Shown: in pieces, positions 26,684 through 36,124 of the stretch
How positions within the stretch are numbered: position 1 is the stretch's first letter
How the letters are laid out: each line of letters opens with the position of its first letter
Assembly (NCBI GenBank): GCA_022826515.1
Contig: JAJDUT010000123.1
Span: 62,001-126,000 of the forward strand
Direction: 5' to 3'
Origin: Candidatus Latescibacterota bacterium
GTDB lineage: Bacteria > Latescibacterota > UBA2968 > UBA8231
DNA length: 64,000 nt
Made by a program: the position numbers and the translations under genes
Notes under the pieces: generated by a model
What the model saw: only the letters and a program-made list of their open reading frames with translations
What the model was told of the DNA's origin: nothing
The model's database searches: none

Positions 26684-27541
26684 TCATAGGGTCAACTCTA
26701 CTGTATCGCGGGTGGTGATTTCTTTGCGGTCGTTGAAGTCGCGCACGGCGATCAGCTCCAGGGTTTCTGGAGACAATTGGGCCTTGACGCCGTCGGGAAA
26801 GGGGTCGGAGGGGCCGATGTGCTGCACGCCGTAGCGCAGGGTGAGAAAGCGGCGATCCCGATCTTTGGGCTCCCAGGAGAGCGCGCCGTGGGTGAGGTGT
26901 TCGGACATGATGACCACGTCGCCGGCTCTAGGCGTGGGATTGGTCACTCCTTCGGGCACTTCAGTGCTGAAATAATCGTCGTTGTACCCCCCGTCGGCGG
27001 TGTAGCTTCCTGGATAGAAGTAGTGATGTTCGCGCAGGAAATTGGCCTTGTGCGAGCCGGGTACGACAATGAGCCCGCCGTCGCCGGGGAAAACGTCGGT
27101 CAGATAAAAGAAAAACACCAGGTCGTTGTTGTATATTTTGCCGTCCTTGACAAAACTGCGACGCCAGCCCGGCCGGTTTTTGCGCAGGTCTGATTCGAGT
27201 CCCGAATGCAGGGGATGAAAGGGCTTGCCGTGGACATCGACCATCATATTGCCGCCGCCTAACTTGGGTTTGCCGCCGGTCAGTTCGAGCAAGATGGGCC
27301 AAGTTTTGGGGTGCATGGTCAGCCGTTCGAGGGCTTTGTCAAAGGCGAAGGCGTAGAGGTACCAGTTGAAGTGCTCGCGGTTGAGGTCAATGCGAAAGCC
27401 CTCTGGTAGTTGATCCGGCGGCGTGTCGATGTAGCGCTGGGCCGCGTCTTGGGCGGGGCGGAGTTCGCTCTCATTCAGAACGCCGTGCAAATGGAGATAG
27501 CCGGTTAAATCGAAAAAATAGCGCTGTTCGGGGGTCATCAT
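26684..27541 (-). CDS. Phytanoyl-CoA dioxygenase (PhyH)-like protein 2
   Basis: 285 aa (ATG 27541 or the adjacent ATG 27538). It aligns with the downstream paralogue from end to end: MTPEQRYFFDLTGYLHLHGV, YLTDVFPGDGGLIVVPGSHK, LTHGALSWEPKDRDRRFLTL. Here too HxD is replaced (PFHPLHSG). Fifty-two bases separate the two genes, so this one is the promoter-proximal member of a two-gene operon. It is divergent from the oxidoreductase gene at 27679 across 137 bases in which I see no strong promoter. The pair probably arose by tandem duplication. Confidence 0.85.
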   Translation of the reverse strand: MMTPEQRYFFDLTGYLHLHGVLNESELRPAQDAAQRYIDTPPDQLPEGFRIDLNREHFNWYLYAFAFDKALERLTMHPKTWPILLELTGGKPKLGGGNMMVDVHGKPFHPLHSGLESDLRKNRPGWRRSFVKDGKIYNNDLVFFFYLTDVFPGDGGLIVVPGSHKANFLREHHYFYPGSYTADGGYNDDYFSTEVPEGVTNPTPRAGDVVIMSEHLTHGALSWEPKDRDRRFLTLRYGVQHIGPSDPFPDGVKAQLSPETLELIAVRDFNDRKEITTRDTVELTL

Positions 27542-27678
27542 CTCGTTTCCCTGTGATCCTAGTGGCTGGCGACTTATATTGATTCCGAATCTTTCAAGTA
27601 ACCAAATACGGCTCCGGACTTCAAGGTCCTAATTCAAACGGCCCTTGGCAACCGGAGATTATCAGCAGGAGTTTGTTC

Positions 27679-28776
27679 ATGGCCCGCGTGCGCATTGGTG
27701 TTTTGGGTTGTGGTGCCATAGCCCAGGTCCAGCACCTACCCAACCTGTTGGAACTCGACGAGGAATTTGCCGTTCCCATTGTCTGCGACCTGTCCCCCGA
27801 GCAGGCGGCTTACGTCGCCAAGCGCTTTGCTATCCCCCGGCACGTCAGCACCCTCGACGACCTGCTGAGCGCGGATATCGACGCGGTTCTCCTCTGCCAT
27901 GCCGATCCCAAAAGCGACGCGGCAATCGCTGCTTTTGCCGCTGGCAAGCACGTGCTGATCGAAAAGCCCATCTGCGCGTCCCTGCAGGAAGCCGACGCCA
28001 TGATTGCGGCCATGCAGCAAGCTGGCACCGTGGGGCAGGCCGCCTACATGAAGGCGTACGACCCGGCCTTTGCGCTGGCCAAACGGGAGGTAGAGGGTTT
28101 GGATTACAGCTTTATCCAGATCAACCACCTGCATCCGAGCAATTATCTCCACCTCGACCACTTTAACGTGCAATACGCGGGTTCGCAGCGCTCCGAAATT
28201 GCCGCCCAGCGTCGGCGTGCGTATAAGGAGACGCTGCGCGAGGCTTTTGGCGACCTTTTTGCGCAAGCTGAACCGGTCTGCGGCATCACCTACGGCCTGA
28301 TTCACGATCTCTACAGCTTGCGCACGATGGTGGGCTCGCCCCGCGCCGTGATTAGCACGGAAATCTGGAAGAACAACCGCTCGATTACCTCGGTGCTCGA
28401 ATACGTCAATGGCGCGCGCTGTGTCATCAGTCGGGTTGACTTGGAAAAGCTGTGGGATTTTCGCGAGACTCTGGAAATCTACGGCGACGATAAGCGCGTG
28501 CTGCTTACCTATCCGACGGGTTTTTCGCGCCGCGTGCTCTCCACCCTGACTGTCCAGGGCATTGACGAGCACGGCACTAGCTATCGCAAAGAACCGGCCA
28601 TTCCCTGGGAGAGCGCCTTCACAGCGGAATTGCGCCACTTCCACGCTTGTATCACCGAGGGGGTGGAGTGCCGCACGCCGATTGTGGAAGCGCGCCACGA
28701 CGTGGAACTCATCATCGCTATCACCAAATCCTATATCACCGGCCAATCTGTGGAGAGAAACTGTGAAAGGCAATAA
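27679..28776 (+). CDS. Gfo/Idh/MocA-family NAD(P)-dependent oxidoreductase
   Basis: 365 aa from ATG 27679 (MARVRIGVLGCGAIAQVQHL). The Rossmann glycine motif GVLGCGAIA opens the N-terminal domain; VLLCHADPKSD and GKHVLIEKPICAS contain the conserved EKP whose lysine is the catalytic residue of the family. The C-terminal alpha/beta domain carries YGLIHDLYSLRTMVGSP. Typically oxidises a sugar, inositol or sugar-acid hydroxyl. Its stop lies 14 bases inside the next gene, so the two are translationally coupled. Confidence 0.9.
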   Translation: MARVRIGVLGCGAIAQVQHLPNLLELDEEFAVPIVCDLSPEQAAYVAKRFAIPRHVSTLDDLLSADIDAVLLCHADPKSDAAIAAFAAGKHVLIEKPICASLQEADAMIAAMQQAGTVGQAAYMKAYDPAFALAKREVEGLDYSFIQINHLHPSNYLHLDHFNVQYAGSQRSEIAAQRRRAYKETLREAFGDLFAQAEPVCGITYGLIHDLYSLRTMVGSPRAVISTEIWKNNRSITSVLEYVNGARCVISRVDLEKLWDFRETLEIYGDDKRVLLTYPTGFSRRVLSTLTVQGIDEHGTSYRKEPAIPWESAFTAELRHFHACITEGVECRTPIVEARHDVELIIAITKSYITGQSVERNCERQ

Positions 28777-30250
28777 TCTTTACGACCCTGGTTTGCATCT
28801 ATTTCTCGACGACGTGGAAGTACAAGATCACCCCGGCTTTGTGCGCAAGGTGCAGCGGCCCGAGCGCGTGCGGACAGAGCCGGTGTTAAAACCCGACCAG
28901 CCTTGGGAGGGGCAATCCGTGCAATTATGGGGCTCGGTGCTCTACGACGACGACGAAAACTGCTTCAAGATGTGGTATTATTCAAGCAACAACGACCTGT
29001 ACGAGCGCACCGGCCAGGGGCACTTTATGTGTTACGCGACCTCAAAAGACGGCATTGCGTGGGAAAAGCCGGAACTGGGGACCGTGGCCTGCGAGGGGTC
29101 CAGTGCCAACAACATCGTCTATCCGCCGCCGGGTGTTCACTACGGCCTAGATCCGTGGGGCGTGGTCAAAGACCTGCAGGAGCAAGATCCGTCCAAACGG
29201 TATAAGATGGGTATGTACCAGCAGCGTCCCACTGCGGACGCTCCGCAGGAAACGCCTACTATGGACCGCCAAGAGCGCAATGCTCTGCGCAAAGTGCTCT
29301 TCGACAAAATCCGCGATCACCACGGCATGTACGCGGCCTTTTCGCCAGATGGCATTCACTGGCGGCTGGACGACCGCAATTACGTGCCCCGCTCGGGCGA
29401 TGCTGGCGCACTGGTGTATGATCCCATGCAGCGGCGCTATCTAGCTACTTCGCGCCGTTATGAAACTTTGATGGACCACTTTGTACTCGAGTGGAAGCAG
29501 TATCGTCGCGTCATTGCCCTGTCCAGCAGCGAGGATTTCGTCCACTGGACGCCCCTGAGAACCATTATCAAACCGGACGATTTCGACGATCCGAGGGATC
29601 AGCTATACGTGATGGCGCCCTTTGTCTATGGCAACCAGTACATTGGTTTCATCGGCATGTTGCATTCGGCTACGGAATTGGGGCCGGTGCAACTGGCTAC
29701 GGCGCGGCATCTGGACCACTGGCAGCGGGTGGGCCGGCGCGAGGAATTTTTGCCGGTCGGTTCGCCGGGCACTTGGGACGGGGCCTGGTCTTCTCTGTCG
29801 TCCAATCCCCCCGCTCTTGTGGGGGATACGCTGTACATGTGGTATTCGGGCCGTCCCCAAGCCCACGGTACCGAGGGCAATTCTACCAGTTCGATCGGGC
29901 TAGTGACTCTGCGCAAGGATCGTTTTGTGGCGCTGCGCTGCGGTATCGGGGGCGGCGAGTTGATGACCGAACCGATTGAAGTCATCGGTCCTAGACTCGG
30001 GGTCAATGCCACCTGTTTGTTTGGACACTTGCAGGTGCGCGTCATTGTGGAGGCTGCCGTGCCGGAGGGGTTTGACTTTGACTCGTGCAATGGGTTGGAA
30101 CGGGGAGATGAGACGGATTGCGAGGTTACTTGGGGGCCGGAGCGGCGCGATCTGACGCCTTTTGTCGGCCGGAATATCCGCTTGCACTTCCGTGTCGATA
30201 ATGCTACGAGCCTGTACGCCTATCGAACCGGGGACAGCCCTCGCGTTTAA
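28763..30250 (+). CDS. Propeller-type glycosidase-like protein 1
   Basis: 495 aa from GTG 28763 (frame MKGNNLYDPGLHLFLDDVEV), overlapping the oxidoreductase by 14 bases. Repeated propeller elements are seen: FKMWYYSSNN, YATSKDGIAWEKPELG, YAAFSPDGIHWRLDD, ALSSSEDFVHWTPL, and LYMWYSGRPQ. These resemble the GH32/GH43/GH130 five-bladed fold. The last ~90 residues form a beta-sandwich (FDFDSCNGLERGDE, DLTPFVGRNIRLHF) shared with paralogues at 30272, 36125 and 49168. The GH32 NDPNG start is absent, so the catalytic residues are not assignable. No signal peptide; cytoplasmic. Substrate unknown. Confidence 0.75.
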   Translation: MKGNNLYDPGLHLFLDDVEVQDHPGFVRKVQRPERVRTEPVLKPDQPWEGQSVQLWGSVLYDDDENCFKMWYYSSNNDLYERTGQGHFMCYATSKDGIAWEKPELGTVACEGSSANNIVYPPPGVHYGLDPWGVVKDLQEQDPSKRYKMGMYQQRPTADAPQETPTMDRQERNALRKVLFDKIRDHHGMYAAFSPDGIHWRLDDRNYVPRSGDAGALVYDPMQRRYLATSRRYETLMDHFVLEWKQYRRVIALSSSEDFVHWTPLRTIIKPDDFDDPRDQLYVMAPFVYGNQYIGFIGMLHSATELGPVQLATARHLDHWQRVGRREEFLPVGSPGTWDGAWSSLSSNPPALVGDTLYMWYSGRPQAHGTEGNSTSSIGLVTLRKDRFVALRCGIGGGELMTEPIEVIGPRLGVNATCLFGHLQVRVIVEAAVPEGFDFDSCNGLERGDETDCEVTWGPERRDLTPFVGRNIRLHFRVDNATSLYAYRTGDSPRV

Positions 30251-30271
30251 CGAGGACAAGGAGAAGAACGA

Positions 30272-31789
30272 ATGGACGAGTTACAGGCTAAAACCGTACC
30301 CGCACTCGATTGGCACGGGATCTGGCCCGGCTACGTCAGCCACGACGAAGCAGGACTGTATTTTCCCCAGGATTTGCCCACCGGCATCCGCTTGGCCGTG
30401 CAGCAAGCCGAGTGCTCTGACCCGGTCATGGCGCGCCAAAAGCGCTGGGAAGCTGGCAATATCCACTATCCGAGTTTGATAAAGGAAGGCGACCGCTATC
30501 GCCTGTGGTATTGTTGTTTCGCCGACCCCGAAGATCCCTGGGTGAAGGCCGGCCACGTGCCGGGCAAAGTGCCCGGACTGTGGTGCTACGCCGAGAGCGG
30601 CGACGGCTTTCACTGGGAGCGGCCCGAGTTGGGGCGGGTCGAATACGCGGGTTCTAAGGATAACAATATCCTCTTTGTCTGCGACCAAGTGGGTTCGTCC
30701 TACGGGTACATGAACGTCATGCGCGATCCCAATGGCAGCGACGAGGAGCGCTATAAGGCCATCGGCATTACCGGCAAATTCCAGGTGGACGGTCGGCCAG
30801 CCAGTCGGGCGGAAGTGCTGGAATTGCGGGCCAAGCGCGAGGCGGCTGGCGACGCCGGTGAAATCGGTGCCAACATAACCTCGCAGGTAGTGGTCACCGC
30901 TGGGGTGTCGGCTGACGGCTATAGCTGGACGCACCTGCCCGAGCCGATCATGGCACCGCCCTTTTTGCTCGATACGCAGAATATTCTCACCTACGATGCC
31001 GATAGCGGCAAATACGTCATTTATTTGCGCAGCGGTCGCGAGCGGCGCCGGGCAGTGTCGCGCTACGAAGCCGATACTTTTCGCGGGCCGTGGGGCAACC
31101 ACCTGATGGTGCTCACGGCTGAGCCAGACGATCCGCCCGATTGGGACATCTATGCGCCGGGCTATTGTCGCCATCCGCACGGTCCGCACCTCATGTTCTT
31201 CAGTCCCTACCGTCGGGCCAGCGATCTGGTCGATGTGTACTTGGCCACCAGCCACGACGGCCAGCTCTGGTACCGGCCGGAACGCAAGCCGATCATTCCG
31301 GTGAGCGAGCGCTACGGCAGCCTGTACCCGACGCCGGAACTGGTGGAACTGGATCAAGATCGCTGGGGCGTGTTGACCTTGGCCTGTCCGCACCCGCACA
31401 ACCGCACTTCTGACCAGCCGCACGAGTACATCTGGGCCACGTGGAAGCGCGATCGGCTGGTGGCTTGGGAAGCGGACGATTGGGCGGAATTTGCCCTGAG
31501 CGAACAGCTATGCGCCGGCCAACAGCTCAAGATCAACTTCAAGACGTTGTTGCCGGGAGCCTTTGTCGAGGTGGAAATCGTCGATGGCAGTTTGCCCAAT
31601 CGAACGGGCGCAACTCTGGTCCCCGCCCTAGAGGGATTCAGTTTTGCCGATTGCGACCGGATGGCTGGGGACGAGTTGGCGGCCGTGGTGAGTTGGCGGG
31701 GCAAGTCGGATCTGTCGGCGCTGAAGGGCCGGAAGATCCATTTGCGATTTCGCATGGCGCGCACCCAACTCTTTGCCGTTACCCTCTGA
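30272..31789 (+). CDS. Propeller-type glycosidase-like protein 2
   Basis: 505 aa, 21 bases after the previous gene. Begins with DWHGIWPGYVSHDEAG; blades include YRLWYCCFADPE, YAESGDGFHWERPELG, VSADGYSWTHLPEP, LDTQNILTYDADSGKYVIYL and SHDGQLWYRPERKPII. The C-terminal sandwich (GFSFADCDRMAGDE, VSWRGKSDLSALKGRKIHLR) matches its paralogues. Closest in the window to the gene at 36125 (same length and same opening motif). The stop at 31787-31789 is immediately followed by a MITE-like element. Substrate unknown. Confidence 0.75.
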   Translation: MDELQAKTVPALDWHGIWPGYVSHDEAGLYFPQDLPTGIRLAVQQAECSDPVMARQKRWEAGNIHYPSLIKEGDRYRLWYCCFADPEDPWVKAGHVPGKVPGLWCYAESGDGFHWERPELGRVEYAGSKDNNILFVCDQVGSSYGYMNVMRDPNGSDEERYKAIGITGKFQVDGRPASRAEVLELRAKREAAGDAGEIGANITSQVVVTAGVSADGYSWTHLPEPIMAPPFLLDTQNILTYDADSGKYVIYLRSGRERRRAVSRYEADTFRGPWGNHLMVLTAEPDDPPDWDIYAPGYCRHPHGPHLMFFSPYRRASDLVDVYLATSHDGQLWYRPERKPIIPVSERYGSLYPTPELVELDQDRWGVLTLACPHPHNRTSDQPHEYIWATWKRDRLVAWEADDWAEFALSEQLCAGQQLKINFKTLLPGAFVEVEIVDGSLPNRTGATLVPALEGFSFADCDRMAGDELAAVVSWRGKSDLSALKGRKIHLRFRMARTQLFAVTL

Positions 31790-31915
31790 TATAGCCATCC
31801 GAAATCATTTCCAAGGTGATCCGCAGATGGACGCAGATAGACGCAGATAGACGCAGAATAGGATGCACAAGACAATCCCTCGCTCGAATCGTTCAAATCA
31901 TTTAGGACTGCTATA
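31790..31915 (+). mobile_element. MITE-like element 1 (IS630-type ends)
   Basis: The element starts TATAGCCATCCGAAATCATT immediately after a stop codon and ends AATCATTTAGGACTGCTATA, an imperfect inverted repeat of about 22 bases with TA at the tips. The interior carries direct repeats of GACGCAGATA (about 31829-31856) and the phrase GAATAGGATGCACAAGAC. The same interior and ends recur at 50760. The ends match the IS630-like terminus at 41021-41044. No coding capacity. It separates two genes of the catabolic block and places its right tip 11 bases from the nitrilase-like start. Confidence 0.65.
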
Positions 31916-31926
31916 GGAGACAGAGT

Positions 31927-32784
31927 ATGCTGGTGGGAATTGTCACCTTGAAATCGGCCCCCTGGGAATTGGAGGATAATTTCCAGCGGCTGGAGGCCTA
32001 TGTCCGGGAGGCGGCCGGGCGTCGCGCCCAAGTGATTGTCGCGCCCGAGTCCGTGCTGGATGGTTATGTGTTTAATGCAGACCCCACATCCCAATTGGCG
32101 GATATGTTGGAAATCGCTCAGACCGTGCCAGATGGAGCCTATATCCAGCGGGCGGGCGCATTGTGCAAAGAATTGGGGACTTATCTGATATTCGGCTTGC
32201 TGGAACGGGAAGCCCAAACCCTGTTCAACGCCTGTGTCATGCTCAATCCACAAGGCGAGGTGATCGCCCATTACCGCAAAATTACCACTGCGGGAGAGTA
32301 CGCCATCACGCCAGGGCGCGCGCTACAGCCGTTTGACTCGCCCTTGGGCCGGTTGGGCTTTCTGTTGTGTAGCGACCGCACCGTGGATAATTGCGCGGTG
32401 CTGGGGGTCCAAGGGGCGCAGGTCATTTTTATTCCTATGGACGGCAGCGGCGGGCCGGAGAACACTGAAAAAATGCGCTGGCGGGCTCGGGACAACCACT
32501 GCTGGATTGTCATTGCCAACACTTGGAGCGCGGTAATCATCAGCCCCAGCGGGGAATTGCACTTGGAGAAATACGAAACCGAATGCGTCAGCGTGCAATA
32601 CGTCCACTTGCCGCAACGGGACAAAAGTCAAGGACGGTCGCGCTTTGTCGCGCGTCGGCCCGATTTGTACGGTCCCCTAGTCGCCGGGCACGAGGACGGC
32701 TACTACGATGGGGAAGGCAAACTCACGGCCGCGGGCGAAGCACGCCGACAGGCAACGCGCCGGAGGGCAGCGGAGGGATCGTGA
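31927..32784 (+). CDS. Nitrilase-superfamily carbon-nitrogen hydrolase
   Basis: 285 aa. The Glu-Lys-Cys triad is visible: E41 (VAPESV), K118 (YRKITT) and C148 (FLLCSDR). Typical flanking elements are LFNACVMLNPQGEV and MRWRARDNHCWIVIANTW. LCSDR replaces the more common C-Y-D of the family. The last ~40 residues are polar and probably disordered (GKLTAAGEARRQ). The gene overlaps the GH95-like gene by 4 bases (GTGA), indicating a shared operon. Likely an amidase acting on a small amide; substrate unknown. Confidence 0.88.
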   Translation: MLVGIVTLKSAPWELEDNFQRLEAYVREAAGRRAQVIVAPESVLDGYVFNADPTSQLADMLEIAQTVPDGAYIQRAGALCKELGTYLIFGLLEREAQTLFNACVMLNPQGEVIAHYRKITTAGEYAITPGRALQPFDSPLGRLGFLLCSDRTVDNCAVLGVQGAQVIFIPMDGSGGPENTEKMRWRARDNHCWIVIANTWSAVIISPSGELHLEKYETECVSVQYVHLPQRDKSQGRSRFVARRPDLYGPLVAGHEDGYYDGEGKLTAAGEARRQATRRRAAEGS

Positions 32785-35072
32785 AAGACAATATCGCGGA
32801 TATCCGCGACCGGGTCGCCCGCCACGGTCTGCGCTACGACGCAGTGCCCTTTACCTATTTCGAGGGATTTATCCTCGGCAACGGCGATCTGGGTGCCGTG
32901 CTGTGGTTTGAGGAGGATCGCATGGTGCTCAGCTTGGACAAGGCCGATGTCTGGGAGCGGCGCGCAGACCAGAGTTTGGAGCCGGGCATGGATTACCGCA
33001 CTGCCCTGCAGCAAGTCCGCGACGGTAGCTTTGATCCTAGCTGTCGCGTCTTCGATCCGGTGCGGCCCCCCGACCGGGTATGGGGCAACAAGTTGCCGAT
33101 CGGCCGCGTCGAATGGCAGCTTGGGCAGACGCCGACCGCACTGGAGGGCAAAATTTCGCTCTACGAGGCCGCCTTTTCGCTGGAATTGCAACTGGAACAG
33201 GGGGCGCTGACTGTGTGTGGGTATTTGCACGCCTGCGAGAATATCGTCGAGATCGAAATGGAGGCGCACGGCAAGATTCCACTGCCCACTTGCAGCGTCG
33301 CCCGCCGCTTGGACGAGCGCAGCGAAGAGATCATGCAAATGTGGGATTATCCCGAGACCGAGTATGGCGGCGAGGGGACTGATCGCTACTTGGTGCAGGG
33401 ATACAGCGGCGACGAGCAGTACGCGGTATTCGTCCGCCAGTGCCGTGCGGCGAGCAACCGCGCTCGCTGTGCTGTCACGGTGGTCCGGGGTGCGGCCGGG
33501 GATAAACTACCGGCTCGGGCGGCCGCTGCTGTGGAGGATTGGCAGGGACGCGATGACCTTTTTGACGAGCACCTAGCGTGGTGGGCGCGCTTTTGGACGC
33601 GCTCGCATTTGCAAGTGCCCGACGCTGCCCTGGAACGCTTGTGGTACGCGGAAATGTACAAGCTGGGCTGCAACGCACGGGCGGACAAGTATCCCGTCAC
33701 CATCATGGGCGTGTGGAACCCCGATACGCGCATTCCGCCTTGTTACGGCGACCTGCACCACAATCTAGAAACCGAGATGAACTACTGGCCGATCTTTGCC
33801 GCCAACCGTCTCGAACTGGCCATGCCGCTCTACGAACTATTGGTGGACCAGTTGCCGCGCTTTGAGGAGAATTGCCGCACCTTCTTCGGCTGGAGTGGAG
33901 CCTACCTACCGGCCAATATGGATATCTACGGCCAAGGCGTGGGTTTTATGTGGTTTCCTTGGAATTTGCAGGTCGGCGTGGGTGCCTGGCTGGCTCAGCA
34001 CTTCTGGCTGCACTATTGCTACAGCGGCGATCGAGACTTTCTGCGCGACAAAGCCTGGCCCTTCATGGAAGCTGTGGGCCGCTTCTGGCTGGGATTTCTC
34101 GAAGCCGACGAAGAGGGCGTGCTGCACGTGCCCTGGTCCTACTCGCCCGAGTACGACGACATTGTGTGCAAGGGCCGGGATTCGGCGTTTGATCTGGCGC
34201 TAGTGCGCTATTTGTTTACCACGCTTATCGCAGCCGCCCGGGATCTCGAATTGGGCGCGGAAGAGACGGCGTCTTACGGTCAGGTGCTAGAAAACCTAGC
34301 GCCGCTTCCTGTGGATGAGCACGGTATTCAGGTTTACGCTGGGGTGCCGTTGGAGCGCAGCCACCGCCACTTCTCCCACCTGATGGCCATTCACCCCCTC
34401 GGTTACGTCAATGTCGAAGGCGACGCGGGCGACCGAGATTTGATCGAGCGTTCGCTGGCCCATTTGCGCCACATCGGCACGGGCCACTGGTCGGGCTGGT
34501 CTTTCCCTTGGGCGGCGCTGATTGCTTGCCGCGCCCGACGCACCAATATGGCCCACTCCATGCTGCGCTTTTACACCGACCAAGTGGTGCTGCCAAATAC
34601 CTTGCAGGTGAGCGTTGATTGGCGCCAGACCGGTTTCTACACGGCCGAACATGGTTTTATCAATACCTTGGAGGCAGGTACGGGTGCCGCAGCGGCGATT
34701 ATGGAGATGCTACTGCAGAGCTGGGGTGGCAAAATCCGCGTCTTTCCCTGTGTGCCAGATACGTGGCCTGCGGCGTCTTTTGATTCCCTACGCGCGGAGG
34801 GGGCCTTCTTGGTCAGCGCCTCGTATCGGGACGGGGCGGTGGAGTGGGTACACATCACCAGCGAAGTCGGCCGTGACTGCGCCGTGCACAATCCGTGGCC
34901 GCAAGGCGATGTGGTGCTGCGCGATCTGGGTACTGGTGCCGAGGTTTTGCTAAATGGGGAGGTGCTGACTTTTGCCACCGAGGTGGGTGGACAGTACGAA
35001 TTGACCGGAACGGTGGCAGGTCGGCGGCAAAGACCTAGAGCGACCTTCGCTGGTCTGCCGCGTTGGGATTAA
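32781..35072 (+). CDS. GH95-like glycoside hydrolase (alpha/alpha barrel)
   Basis: 763 aa from GTG 32781. N-terminal beta-domain with FILGNGDLGAVLWFEED, the analogue of the GNGRLGA opening of GH95 enzymes. The (alpha/alpha)6 barrel contains LHHNLETEMNYWPIFAANRL, GWSGAYLPANMDIYG, WFPWNLQVGVGAWLAQHFWL, YCYSGDRDFLRDKAWPFMEA and VPWSYSPEYDD, matching conserved GH95 positions (NxxMNYWP, WPxGGAWL, GDxxFL, SPE). A C-terminal beta-domain follows from about residue 650. No signal peptide. GH95 enzymes are mostly 1,2-alpha-L-fucosidases or galactosidases, but this is divergent and specificity is uncertain. Confidence 0.8.
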   Translation: MKDNIADIRDRVARHGLRYDAVPFTYFEGFILGNGDLGAVLWFEEDRMVLSLDKADVWERRADQSLEPGMDYRTALQQVRDGSFDPSCRVFDPVRPPDRVWGNKLPIGRVEWQLGQTPTALEGKISLYEAAFSLELQLEQGALTVCGYLHACENIVEIEMEAHGKIPLPTCSVARRLDERSEEIMQMWDYPETEYGGEGTDRYLVQGYSGDEQYAVFVRQCRAASNRARCAVTVVRGAAGDKLPARAAAAVEDWQGRDDLFDEHLAWWARFWTRSHLQVPDAALERLWYAEMYKLGCNARADKYPVTIMGVWNPDTRIPPCYGDLHHNLETEMNYWPIFAANRLELAMPLYELLVDQLPRFEENCRTFFGWSGAYLPANMDIYGQGVGFMWFPWNLQVGVGAWLAQHFWLHYCYSGDRDFLRDKAWPFMEAVGRFWLGFLEADEEGVLHVPWSYSPEYDDIVCKGRDSAFDLALVRYLFTTLIAAARDLELGAEETASYGQVLENLAPLPVDEHGIQVYAGVPLERSHRHFSHLMAIHPLGYVNVEGDAGDRDLIERSLAHLRHIGTGHWSGWSFPWAALIACRARRTNMAHSMLRFYTDQVVLPNTLQVSVDWRQTGFYTAEHGFINTLEAGTGAAAAIMEMLLQSWGGKIRVFPCVPDTWPAASFDSLRAEGAFLVSASYRDGAVEWVHITSEVGRDCAVHNPWPQGDVVLRDLGTGAEVLLNGEVLTFATEVGGQYELTGTVAGRRQRPRATFAGLPRWD

Positions 35073-35083
35073 AGGGGTCGAGT

Positions 35084-36097
35084 ATGGAGAATTCCTCAAC
35101 AGCACCGATTATTGACGCCCACGGCCATACCTTGGATCTGGCCTTCAAGGCGGGGCTCAAGCTGCACCAAGGTTTGGGCGGACTGACCGATGTGCCCCTG
35201 ATGCGCGCCGGTGGGGTCGCGGCTCAGCTAACCGCTTGTTGGGTGCCGGATGCGGGAATCGGCGGCCCCCACGGCAGTCGGCATCCCCTGCAGGAGGCCT
35301 TGCGGATTATCGACTATTTTCATCGCCAACTCGAGGGCGAAGCTGGGGAATACGCGGTGTTGGCCACTACTGCCGATCACATCGAAGAGGCGCACAAGAG
35401 TGGGAAAGTCGCCTTTGTTTTGGGTCTGGAGGGCGGCGATGCGCTCAAGGGCGACTTGAGCGTATTGCGCACGCTTTATCGCCTGGGGCTGCGGCACCTT
35501 GGCTTGGTGCACGAAGGACGCAATGCCTTGGGCACGGCGACGCAGGTGTGGGACGGGCCGACCATGCGGCTTTACGACAGCAAGGTCGATCCGCCGGGGC
35601 GGCTGACCGAGGCTGGTCGGCAGGTCATCGGCGAGATGAACCGGCTGGGTATGCTCGTCGATATTACGCATCTGGTGGAGGCTAGTTTTTGGGATGCGCT
35701 GGAAGTCGCCCGCGCGCCGGTCATTGCCACGCACGGCAATGCGCGGGCGCTGCGGGACACAGTGCGCTACTTGAGCGACGACCAGCTCCGGGCGGTGGCT
35801 GCTACCGGGGGCCTGATCTGTCCTAGTCCGATGCCGCTGGGTCCCGCGGGTGAAACAGCTAGTCTGGAGATGTTGCTGGATCACATTGATTACATAGTTG
35901 CGCTGGTTGGGGCTGCCCACGTCGGCTTTGGTACGGACCTGCTCGACCAGCTCAACGCCCGGCCGGTCGGGTTGGAGGATATTGGCGAGAGCCAAAATAT
36001 CGTCGAGGGCTTGCAGCAGCGCGGGCACCAGGCCGAGGCGATCGCCGGGATTATGGGCGGCAATTTTATTCGCGTTTTCAGGGAAGTAGCTGGCTAG
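35084..36097 (+). CDS. Membrane-dipeptidase-type (M19) amidohydrolase
   Basis: 337 aa from ATG 35084, with AAAGGGG upstream; an earlier in-frame start at 35063 would overlap the GH95-like gene. M19 elements: IDAHGHTLD near the N-terminus, VLGLEGGDAL (bridging Glu), LRHLGLVHEGRNALG, LVDITHLVEASFWDAL, VIATHGNARALRD and GFGTDLLDQ. The first motif reads HGH where HxD is usual, so the zinc ligands differ slightly. Family members cleave dipeptides or beta-lactam-like amides. Cytoplasmic. Its place in a catabolic operon suggests hydrolysis of a conjugated product. Confidence 0.85.
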   Translation: MENSSTAPIIDAHGHTLDLAFKAGLKLHQGLGGLTDVPLMRAGGVAAQLTACWVPDAGIGGPHGSRHPLQEALRIIDYFHRQLEGEAGEYAVLATTADHIEEAHKSGKVAFVLGLEGGDALKGDLSVLRTLYRLGLRHLGLVHEGRNALGTATQVWDGPTMRLYDSKVDPPGRLTEAGRQVIGEMNRLGMLVDITHLVEASFWDALEVARAPVIATHGNARALRDTVRYLSDDQLRAVAATGGLICPSPMPLGPAGETASLEMLLDHIDYIVALVGAAHVGFGTDLLDQLNARPVGLEDIGESQNIVEGLQQRGHQAEAIAGIMGGNFIRVFREVAG

Positions 36098-36124
36098 GCT
36101 GCTGGCGTACGAGAGGAAAAACTG

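Noticed and set aside
27600..27670. A tRNA-like GC-rich/AT mix between the PhyH and oxidoreductase genes
   Set aside because: No cloverleaf, no TTCRANYC box; ordinary intergenic DNA.
31829..31856. Short direct repeats as a CRISPR array
   Set aside because: Only two or three 10-base units without spacers; part of a MITE interior.
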